36,950 bases of DNA from Planctomycetaceae bacterium (GTDB lineage: Bacteria; Planctomycetota; Planctomycetia; Pirellulales; Pirellulaceae), in contig JAIYDN010000039.1 in the NCBI GenBank assembly GCA_027487485.1, forward strand, positions 1-36,950, given 5' to 3'. The notes under the pieces are model-generated. The model searched no databases. It was not told where the DNA came from and saw only the letters and a list, made by a program, of their open reading frames with translations. Shown piece after piece: positions 1 to 12,000 of this stretch. Every line of letters starts with the position of its first letter. The stretch's first letter is position 1. The translations under genes were made by a program, and so were the position numbers.

Positions 1-3000
1 GAAATCTACATCGCTCCAGACACATTACTCTCTGGAACTTTAGACCTTCATGCGATCGGTACCGAAACAACAGCGAATCTGAACTATTGGTTCAATGGAA
101 ATTTCACGGTTGCTAGTGGAGCCACGTTGAACCTAACTTCGAACGCTCGAGCCAATCTTAGAAGTGCATCAGCCTTAACCATCGATGGCGTTGCAAACTT
201 TGGAACGAGTTCTACCTTAACCTTGAACCAAACTACATCCACCCCTAATTGCCAAGTGATTGTGAACAACGGTGCCGTCGTCAATGCGACAGGCGCAACA
301 TTCGCAAGATCTGGAAACTGGAGCGAACGAACTGCAATTGTCGTCAACAACGGCGGAAGACTTATATCCACTGGTTCGACTTTCGCAGTCGCTTTCATGC
401 AGTTGGCTGACAACGTTGTTTTCGAAGCGAGCGATTGGCAATTGAACCGCTTTGATTTGCCAATCTACGTTCCCGCAAGAATTGTTCAGGTTCTTGCGGA
501 TGCATCGAGTTCCGCAAACGCGAACTTGCGATTCGACGATATCTACATCAGTCCAGGAACATGGACTTCGGGCGCATTTGACCTGAAGGGACTTGGTACA
601 GAAACAACAGCGAACCTTGATTACTGGTTCAACGGTAATTTCACGATTGCCAACGGCGCGACATTGAATGTTGCCTCGAATGTAAGAACTGGAGTGGTAA
701 GTGCATCGGCATTGACGATCGCGGGAATCGCAAATTTTAGCACAGGTTCGGTGATGACATTGAACCAAATGACTTCAACACCGAATTGTCAGGTGATTGT
801 AAACAACGGTGCCGTTATCAATGCGACGGGCACTACGTTTACCAAGTCCGGAAACTGGAATGAACGGACTGCGATTGTCATCAACAACGGTGGGCGACTC
901 ATTTCTACCGGTTCGACTTTCGCAGTCGCTTTCATGCAGTTGGCTGACAACGCCATCTTCGAACCGAACGATTGGACATTGAGTCGTTTTGATTTGCCAA
1001 TCTATGTCCCTGCAAGAATCGTTCAGGTTCTTGCCGACACATCGAATGCCGCAAACGCAAACTTGCGATTCGCCGATGTCTTCATCAATACAGGCACATG
1101 GTCTTCGGGGGCGTTCGACCTCAAGGGACTGGGGACGGAAACTACCGCGAATCTGGATTACTGGTTCAACGGTAACTTTACGATCGCCAGCGGAGCGACG
1201 TTGAATGTTGCCTCGAATGTAAGAACTGGAGTAGTAAGTGCATCGGCATTGACGATCGCGGGAACCGCAAATTTTAGCACAGGTTCGGTGATTACATTGA
1301 ACCAAATGACTTCAACACCCAACTGTCAGGTGATTGTAAACAACGGTGCCGTTATCAATGCGACGGGTGCAACGTTTACCAAGTCGGGAAACTGGAATGA
1401 ACGAACAGCAATTGTCGTCAACAACGGTGGGCGACTCATTTCTACCGGTTCGACGTTCGCTGTCGCCTTCATGCAGTTGGCTGACAACGTTGTTTTCGAA
1501 CCAAACGATTGGACACTCAGTCGTTTTGATTTGCCAATCTATGTCCCTGCAAGAATCGTTCAGGTTCTTGCCGACACATCGAATGCCGCAAATGCAAACT
1601 TAAGGTTCGCCGATATCTTCATCAATACAGGCACATGGTCTTCTGGATCGTTTGACCTCAAAGCACTGGGTACTGAAACATCAGCGAATCTGGATTACTG
1701 GTTCAACGGTAACTTTACAATCGCCAGTGGAGCGACGTTAAACGTTGCCTCGAATGTAAGAACGGGTGTGGTGAGTACCTCTGCATTGACCATCGAAGGG
1801 ACAGCAAATTTCGCAATTGGTTCGGTGATGACATTGAACCAAATGACCTCATCACCTAATTGCCAAGTGATTGTGAACAATGGTGGCGTTGTCAATGCGA
1901 CGGGTGCTGCGTTTACCAGATCTGGAAACTGGAGCGAACGAACTGCAATTGTGGTCAACAACGGTGGCACATGGACGTCCCAGAACACCTCCATCGCTCC
2001 AGAATTACTTACTGTAAACTCAGGAAGCTCAGTGAGAACCACGTATGATGGTGGCAACTCGTATACGCTTGGCGGAGGTGGCCCAAGTAGAATACTCTCC
2101 AATTTTCGGTCCATCGACGTCCAGTATGGATCTACCTTAACCATACCGCAATCGATTCGTGTCGGAGAAACATCTGCCGATTTAGCATCTCTCGATGTTT
2201 CTTACAGCAGCACGCTTGCTATAGCCGGAAGTCTGCTGGGCAAGACGCAAGTCGCAGCCAATTTCCTTCCTCAGGGACGAGTTTTGCTGAATGGGAACGG
2301 GACTTCTGCCAATCCACAGCTAGTCGAAATCATGAGCGCCGATCGAGGTGCGAACACGACCGGCTTCCTGTCCGATAACTTTGCATACGGAAAAATCGAG
2401 CTAGCCAACAACACCTACGCCCGCTTAACGAACATCGATGTGAACAGCGTCGGGGCAACCGGGGAAGCGTTGTATGTCAATACCTTGATCATTCCCGCCG
2501 GTTCCAAACTGGATCTAAACGGACAGAAGCTTTATGTTCGAGCCGCACAAATCGCTACCGGTGGACTCGTCAACGGCACTGTCGTCGTTGTTCCATCGAC
2601 CACAGGACCTCTCGCATTTCTTGTCCAGGATGGTGGACCTCTTGCATTTTCGACTCCCACCCCCGGAACCATCGACGACTCCCAACGCACAAGCCAACTT
2701 TCTGACGAGTGGACGTTCACTGCCACCCAAAATCTACCCGTTATGATCCAAGTCAATCCAGGCGCAACGGGGGTAACCGCCGCCGTTGCACCCCAGTTGC
2801 AAAGGGTACGCGTAGAACTGCTAGATTCGAACAACAACGTTCTCAAGTTCCAAGAGAACAATGCCAATGGGGCTATCGTCACGATGCAAAGTGACAACCT
2901 CACCACTGGCCAAGCTTACAAAATTAGAATTCGTCCTCATTCTGGCTTTACCAACCTGACCGGCAATTACGTCGTAACTCTCGTGGAATCAGGGTCCGCA

Positions 3001-6000
3001 GAAACGGCTTTGTCGATCGCCCCGTCGGCTGATAGCTTCAGTAAGCCTGAAGGCAATACAGGCTCGGCTACCTTCACCTACAACGTGACTCGATTCGGCG
3101 AATTGAGCGCCCCAGGCTCTGTTGCCTGGACGGTCACTGGAACCGGAATCAACAGCGCGACCCCTGCCGATTTTGTGGGCGGAGTCTTCCCGAGCGGCGT
3201 GGTTTCCTTCGCTGCATTTGAGTCGACGAAGACGGTTACCGTCCAAGTTGCATCGGACACAGACTTTGAACAAAACGAAGGATTCGCAGTAACCTTGTCC
3301 AATCCATCGAGCCTTTCCACCATTTCGGTGGGAACCGCTTCCAGTGTCATCATGAACGACGATCAGCCTCAGTTTTCAGACCTGATCGTAGAATCTGTCG
3401 CTCCACCTGTATCCGCCCGTTCAAGCGAAACAGTCACTTTGGGATGGATCGAAAAGAATGATGGACCAGTCGAAGTAACAGGGACTTGGTCTGCAAATGT
3501 CAAAGTAGTGAATCGCATCACAAGCCAAATCATTTTGGATCGTACAGTAACATTTGCAAACAATTCGATTGCATCCCAAACAAGTGTGGCAAGAAATGTA
3601 TCCTTTGTAATGCCGGATGGTGCCGCAGGTACCGGTGACTTCGATATCATCATCACGACAGATTCCCTGAACAACGTTACTGAATCCAATATCGCAGGGA
3701 ATGCAGAGACCAATAATATAGCACTATCGTTCTTCGCATCGACCATGGCAGAATACCCCGAGCTTTCTGTCGCTTCCATCACGACCGCGCCGAGCGTGCA
3801 ACTTAGTGTTCCATTCGATGTAACCTGGACGGTTCTTAATTCTGGCAATGCATCGCTCATAAAGCCGATTCGCGATCGTGTCTATTTATCACTGGACGAT
3901 AAGATCGACGCGAGTGATCGTTTACTAGCGACCATCGCTGCAGATTCTAAATTGCCACTCGCTCCAGCAGCCACCTACTCGCAAAGTACGTCCGTGACTC
4001 TGCCGCTCGATGTCAGCATCGCCACGGGACAATATCATCTCTTGGTCCAGACGGATTTTGCGAACGATCAATTTGAACAGAACGAAACGGATAACGTTCG
4101 CGTTTCTCTTTTGTCTGTCAACTTACCCCCGCTTCCCGATCTGATCGTCGAAAGCATCACGGCAAGGACACTCGTGGTGGCAGGACAATCCACCGAAGTT
4201 TCTTGGACCGTTAAGAACCAAGGAACTGCCAATGCAAGTGGCTCTTGGACCGATCGCATATTTCTCTCCGACGATGGCATTCTTGGAAACGACATTCAGC
4301 TATCAAGCTTTCCTGTATCGCAAACGATTTTGCCGAACGGCTCGATCCTGCGAACTCAATCGGTGCAGATTCCCGCCGGTCTTTCCGGAGCATATCGATT
4401 TGTCGTCGCGACAGATATTGGCAATACCATCCAAGAGTTCAATAACGAGGGCAATAACTCCGCGATCGATGATGCGGTAATCACCATCGACCCACTTCCG
4501 TCCCCCAATTTGATCGTGGAGTCCGTGACGTCGTTAACCAGTAACCTGTCTACAGGACAACCGGCAACGATCGAATGGGTTGTCAGGAACATCGGCAACG
4601 CATCCACCAATACAAGTGGTTGGTTCGATCGCGTTTACCTTTCAACCGATACCGTGCTTGGTGCTGACGATATCAATCTTGGGCAAGTTCAAAACCCCAG
4701 CTATTTGAACACCAGTGAAAACTACCGGAATTCCCTAACCGTCACTCTACCGCAGGACGCAGTTGGCGTCCGGCATTTTATTGTTGTCACCGATGCGACG
4801 AATCGCGTTTCCGAAACAGCCGGGGAGGATGATAACACCAGAGCCAGTGCTGCGACCACGATACTGCTCACCCCACCACCGGATCTGATCGTGACCCGGG
4901 TCACCGGTCCTAGCGATGCTTTCGAAGGTGAGCCGATTATCGTCAACTTTACGGTCCGCAACCAAGGACCAGGTGCAACTCGTGTCAGTCAATGGACTGA
5001 CCAAATCTTTTTATCCTTGAATGGGACGGATATCGATTCCGAGGACACTCTGTTGAAGTCCTTGAATCACGAGGGTGCATTGGCGGCCGAGGGTGCCGAA
5101 TACTCAGTCTCGAATCTTAGTGTTCTATTGCCAGAAAACATCACCAGCGACAATGCATATATCATCGTCAGGACCGATGCATCCCAATCCGTTTATGAAC
5201 ATGGTTTCGAAGGCAACAACGATACAAGAACTGAATTCCCCATGCGCATTGTGTTGCGACCGCGACCGGACTTGGCTGTGGAATCAATCACTCCCGTTGC
5301 ATCAGCCTTTGCAGGGCAACCCCTGTCCATATCCTACCAAGTGACAAACCTATCCCTGACGGCAACAAGGCAAGCATCCTGGCGAGACTCGATCTACCTT
5401 TCGACCGATAGGAACTTGGATCCGCAAAACGATAGGCTGCTGGGACACCGCGATCGAAGTGGTATCCTGCAGGGGGAGCAATCGGAAACACGAAACTACA
5501 GCTTTGTACTTCCCAATACGCTAGAGGGTAGCTTTTATATTATCGTTTCATCCGACAGTGCGGACGACATCTTAGAATACGATAACGCTAACAACGTGCT
5601 TGCAGCATCGAGCTTAACTCGCATTGAAATCAGTCCACCCGATTTGCTCGCTTCCTCCGTAAGCACTTCGACCGCGCCCAAGGCGGGTCGCGAAATGACA
5701 ATCCTGTATAACGTCTCCAACATCGGTCTCAACCCGACACCAAATTCGTTCTGGACCGACGCTTACTACCTTTCAACGGACAATCGACTGGACAGCAACG
5801 ACCGACTCCTTGGGCTAAGGCAAAGAAACGGAGTGCTAGTTCCCAGTCAAATGGAAAGCATTTCCACCAATGTCATTTTGCCTGCCGACCAATTCGGGGC
5901 GAATTTCGTACTGGTGAATACCGACAACGGCGACCTTGTCTACGAGCTCAACAACGAAAACAACGTTTCTTCACTCCCAATTTTTATTGAAGATGATCGC

Positions 6001-9000
6001 CCGGATTTGCGGGTCCGTTCCTTTGTCCCCAGATTCAACAACCGATCGATCGCACCAGGCGGTACGCTTTCGTTCGATTTCGAGGTCGAAAATCAAGGTC
6101 TTGGTCCTACCTTTGGAAGATCATGGACCGATCGCGTTGTCATGTCGTCCGATTTGATTGTTGGGAACGGAGACGATGTTGCCCTTGGTAGCTTCACCAG
6201 CCCACCTAACTTGGCAACGGGAAGAAGCTACTTTCGACTGAGCGAGAATCTGACGATTCCAAACAACACCACGGAAGGGTTGTACCGATTGTTCTTCGTC
6301 ACGGATGCTTCCACCGATGTCCCAGAAGGAAATGAAGCAAACAACAGGTCGGAGCTATTTGATTTTACGGTCACCACAACTCCAGTCGATGGTCAAGTTT
6401 CTGATTTGCAAGTGACCACCGTCACTGTTCCTGCTACTGCGAATTCCGGCGGCACCCTACCTATTAGCTGGACGGTTCGAAATACTGGCGTATCCCCTAC
6501 CTCCGCGTCTTCATGGACCGATTCGGTATGGCTATCCACGGACAGCTCGATCGATGGCTCTGATTTTTTGGTAGGAAATTACGCGCGCAACGCTCGCTTG
6601 AATGTGAACGAATCCTATACCCGTAGCATCGATTGGCCGATAGGAATCGATGTGTCAGGAAACTACTTTACGATTGTCCAAACCGATTCCAGCAATTCGG
6701 TTGCCGAAGGCGTTGGCGAAAACAACAACAAAACAGTTAGCACGCTCGCAACCAACATTTTGTTAAGCCCGACCGCTGATCTTCAAGTTAGCAGCGTGAA
6801 CGTACCGGCTCAAGCATTCTCCGGCAGAACGGTCGAACTGTCATGGACCGTTCAGAACGCGGGCGGCGGAATCGCTCAAGCGTCATGGGCCGACAGTGTT
6901 TATCTGTCGTTGGATCAGATCTTTGATCGTGGAAGCGATATTCCGATCGGCTTTCTCGATCGAGCCAGCAATGTTGCGGCCGCTCAAAGCTATTCTGCGA
7001 CCGCGAATCTCATGATTCCGCAAGGACTGGGCGGTTCATACTATGTGTTCATCGTGACCGATGCAACCAACCGAGTTTACGAACGCGCCTTGGAAGGGAA
7101 CAACCTTGGAATCTCCAGTCAGGCTATCTCGATCAGCCACGCTCCACCGGCCGACCTTGTGGTGGGCAGCATTACTATCCCTGCCAATGGAACCCTTGGT
7201 CAAACCGCGTCGATCTCATTTACCATCACCAACGCAGGCCAGAATCTTGCCCGAGGTGGCTGGTACGACGCGATTTACATTTCGTCGGATAGCGTTTGGG
7301 ATATTGATGATGGGTATTTTGGTCGAGTGCTTAGGTCCGCAGACGTGCCTGCAAACACATCCTACACCTCGACGTTGACCGCTCCGCTACCAGGTGTTCT
7401 GCCTGGCAACTATCAAGTGATCATTCGTTCCGACATTCGGAACAACTTGGTAGAAGACAATGAAACGAACAATCTGAAAGCCAGTTTAGACGCCTTCGCA
7501 ACCGATGCACCAGCGTTGACGTTAGGTACACCATCCTCTGGCACTATCACAACCAATCGCGGCGTGTACTACCGCGTGACCGTCGCTGCCGGAGAAACGC
7601 TTGCCATCGAGTTCGATTCACCGGGCGCCGAAGGTTCGGTCGAATTGTATGCAAGCTTCAATGCTATGCCGCGTCGAAGCCAAGCTGATTTCAGTGCACT
7701 CAAACCATTTCAGCCGGATCAGCGGATTGTGATCTCGTCGACGCAAGCTGGAACCTATTACATCTTTGCTTTCGGTGCTGAAGTAACTGGCGGAACCAGC
7801 CCTTTTTCGATACTCGCTCGAATCGTTCCATTCTCCGTGTTTGATACTTCGTTCGGAAAGGGTGGGACAGCTGGAAACCGCACCATCGCGATCGAAGGGG
7901 CCAAATTCGATCGCTCGGTAACGGCTTCTCTTGTGGATTCGGCAGGTAGAATCACCGAGGCACTACGATACACGCGAACGAGTGATATGCGGTTGTACGC
8001 CACCTTCGATTTAAGAGGACTTACGACAGGCATGTACACCGTACGGCTCCATAAAGGGGCAACGAACGAAACGGTTCTTGTCCCGAACTCGCTGGAAGTG
8101 GTCTTTGCGACACTCAGCCTTCAGCCGATCAGCTTGACTCGACCCGATTCGTTCAACCGGCGTCGCGGAGACCGTCCGCCTGCTGCGATCCCCGTCACCA
8201 TCGCCTGGCGCAATAATACCTTGAATGATATTGCGGTTCCTCTCATTCATTTTTCGGCAACGGACCCTTTTGCGGCTACGTTAGCAGATGCAAACGCAGG
8301 TAACACCGTTTCGACAACGGAGTTTTTAGGCTTTACGGATTCCGACGGTCCTAAAGATATTCTCTTGGCCGGCGAACACGGAAACGCATCATTCTTTGTG
8401 AAGCCAGCGATGGTCGACGCGGCCAGCCCACCCATCGATATTCATTACGTCGCCGAGTATTTTTACAACGACGCGCAAGCGAACTATGTCTGGGATTTTG
8501 ACCTCAGTCAATTAGACCTGTCTTATCTTAGCGATGCGGAAGCCATTGAGGCTATCAACGCATTCAAGCAAGAACGTGGCAATACGGTCGGAGCATTGCG
8601 CAAAGCCTTGATGGAGGGGCTACAACGAACGGGGGAGACACCTACCAAGGACGTGCTAAAGGCTTCGCGCATGATCTTGCAAGAAGTTTTCGATCGCTTC
8701 GTTGCAACTCGGTATACATCCGTGGTTGGGTCGGTCTACGCGGATACCCTTGCAACATCCTACCGAGGATTGGTGCTGGCACTTTCCGAGATGGGTGGCA
8801 ATCGCCAGTATTTTAGTTCGGTCTTAGCTGACGGCTCATTTGTATTCCCAAAGCTGCCTGTGGCAAATTATGTGGTTTCAGTTAGTGGTGGAGCAGTGAA
8901 GATTCCTGATGGTTATCAGATCAACCTGGTCACCGACCAACGCCTGCAGTTGCTGATCCCGTTGGAAAGCGGGCCGCTGACGAACGCTACTACACTTTCT

Positions 9001-12000
9001 CCACGCCTGCCCAGTGGGGTTTCTCAAGTGACAGCTCCCGCGATTACGACCTTCGGCAAAGTCAATGAGACGTTGCGGGGTAATCCGCTGGAGGCAGTGC
9101 TTCCACAGCTAATCGGAATCCCTTATCGCGTTGAAATGATTGGCGACGCGCCCCTGGGATTCTCGTTGGCCAGCGATGGCAAGTTTGAATACCTATCGGA
9201 TGAAAACACTGCCTTTGTGGTTCATTACGATTTGGTTATTCCCGATTTGGAGACGCGCGTAGGACGAATCCTTGGTACTGAAATTCGTTCGCGCGGCGTC
9301 ATTGCGATCACCTTGAAAAACAACTTCACGCGTGATGTTCGCGCCTTGGATCCAAACGACATCCTTGGGCCAGTTGGTTTCGGACCTGAAAAATGGGTTT
9401 CAGCCTCTGAACGATTGCCTTATACCATTCGCTTTGAAAATGATCCAAAAAATGCCACCAGTGCGGCTCAGGTCGTCCGAATCGTCCAAGTGCTGGATAG
9501 CGACTTGGACATGAACTCATTTCAATTCGGAGACTTCGGATTCGGTGGGCGTGAATTTAAAGTGCCTACAGGTAGACAGACTCTGAACCTGGATCTCGAC
9601 TTGGTCGCGGAGATCGGCATCTTCGTCCGAGTCTTCGCCCGCATTGACCCTGCATCACGTGAAATCTCATGGACATTCTCAAGTATTTCCCCTGAAACCG
9701 GTGCAGACACCACCAATCCGGACGATGGGTTTTTGCCGCTGAATCTACTTCCTCCCGAGGGGGATGGATTCGTGAAGTACTCGATCCGTGCTAAAAAGAC
9801 TGCTGTCACAGGCTCCAAGATTGATGCCTACGCGCGGATTATCTTCGATGGCAATGTCCCTATTGATACCGCCAGTATCTTTAACACCTTAGATGCCACC
9901 AGACCTGTTTCGGTGATTGCAGCTACCGAACCCGTCTCGCAGGAACCTCGACTACGAGTCAAGTGGTCTGGAGACGACGGAGAAATCGGAGCAGGCCTGG
10001 CCGTCTTTGACGTTTATGTTTCGGAGAACAGCGGACGCTATGTTCCGTGGCTTCAAGATACGAAGCTCGTGAATGCAGAATACGCAATCAACGCTTCATC
10101 CACCTACGACTTTGTGACCATCGCGAAAGATAACGTCGGCAATGGAGAAGAAGAGACCAAGTTGCCCGACGTCCAAAGACCGGTCGCATTCGCGGGCGGA
10201 CCTTACACCGCCAACGAGGGGGTAGCGCTAATTCTTAACGGAAGTGGTCAAGATCCCGACCCAGGCCAAACGCTCACCTACGAATGGGATTTCGATTTTG
10301 ATGGAACAACCTTTCAAGTGGATTCTAGCTTGCAGTCGCCATCCATTACGTTCAGCGATGGCCCAGGCACACGAATCGTAGGACTCCGAGTCAAAGACAA
10401 TGGTGCCACTCCGTTGTTCAGTTCCGTATCCACCGCCACCATCACGATCAACAATGTCGCGCCTACATTGACTAGGGCCAATGCTTCCCTCACCGGAGCA
10501 GTCTTGACAACCTTTCAGAACAACGGCACCTGGAATGATGTCGCCGACGATCTTGTTTCTCTCAGCGCATCGCTGGGTAATATCGTCAAGAACGTGAACG
10601 GAACCTGGAACTGGTCGTTTGTCCCAGCCGTAGCGTTGTCCAATCAAACGGTGACGATTACCGCGCGCGATAAAGACGCTGGCTCATCGAGCGTTACGTT
10701 TACCGTCACCGCAATCGCCCCATCGTTTAAGCCGATCTTAAGCTCCGCAGAACCATCCCCAACAGGGAACCGCACCTTCGTGGCCTCGATCGATTTTACG
10801 AAACCTGTAACAGGCTTTACGACCGATGATTTCGTCCTTTTGAATGCAACCGCCTCCGGGTTGGTAGATCTTGGCGGCGGGAAGTTCAATGTAACTCTGC
10901 AAGCTCAAACCGAAGGACTTGTACGGCTTGGAATCAAGGCCAGCAGCGTTACCGACGCTCAAGGTGGAGTCAACATCGAACCGGACACGATTTCTTGGAC
11001 TTACGTGGTGAACCGTCCACCTGTCGCGCAACCTGGCGGTCCCTACAATGCCACTGAAGGTGTCGCTTTGACGCTGAATGGTAGTGGACAAGATCCAGAT
11101 GTTGGCCAGACCCTTTCTTACGAATGGGATCTTGATTTTGATGGCACCAACTTCCAAGTCGAATCGACATTGCAATTGCCATCGATCACTTGGAACGATG
11201 GCCCCGGCACTCGTACGATCGCATTGCGTGTGAAGGACAACAGCATCCTGCCGATGACCAGCCCGATCGCAACGACGACGGTTTCGATCGCTAACGTCGC
11301 ACCAGCATTGACCAGGAACAATGCCTCCCTCACCGGAGCAGTCTCGACCACCTTTCAAAACAACGGCACCTGGAATGATGTCGCCGACGATCTTGTTACT
11401 CTCAGCGCATCGCTGGGCAATGTCGTTAAGAACGCAAATGGCACCTGGAACTGGTCGTTTGTCCCAACGGTAGCGTTGTCCAATCAAACCGTGACAATTA
11501 CTGCGCGCGATAAAGACGCCGGCTCATCGAGCGTTACGTTTACGGTCACTGCGACCGCCCCCACCTTCAAGCCGATCTTAAGCTCCGCAGAACCATCTCC
11601 AACGGGCAATCGCACCTTCGTGGCCTCGATCGATTTTACGAAAGCTGTAACAGGCTTCGCGATCGATGACTTCGTACTTCTGAATGCAACCGCCTCGGGG
11701 TTGGTAGATCTTGGTGGCGGGAAGTTCAATGTGACTCTGCAAGCTCAAACTGAAGGACTTGTACGGCTTGGCATTAAGGCAAGCAGCGTGACCGATGCTC
11801 AAGGTGGAGTCAACGTCGAACCGGATACGATCGCTTGGACCTATGTTGTGAACCGTCCACCGGTGGCGCAACCTGGCGGTCCCTACAATGCCACCGAGGG
11901 TGTCGCCCTGACACTGAATGGAAGCGGGCAAGATCCGGACGTTGGCCAGACCCTTTCTTACGAATGGGACCTTGATTTTGATGGTACCAACTTCCAAGTC

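Noticed and set aside
127-129. TTG at 127 as start of the giant protein
   Set aside because: The frame is open from base 1 and encodes the tail of a preceding repeat copy, so the start lies outside the window.
217-1305. Minus-strand frames of about 180 codons across the 537 bp repeats
   Set aside because: Same by-product effect of the tandem repeats; sequence is Cys/Arg-rich and resembles no protein family.
1-1968. CRISPR-like array
   Set aside because: Units are 537 bp, coding and contiguous, with no short repeats or unique spacers; no cas genes are present.
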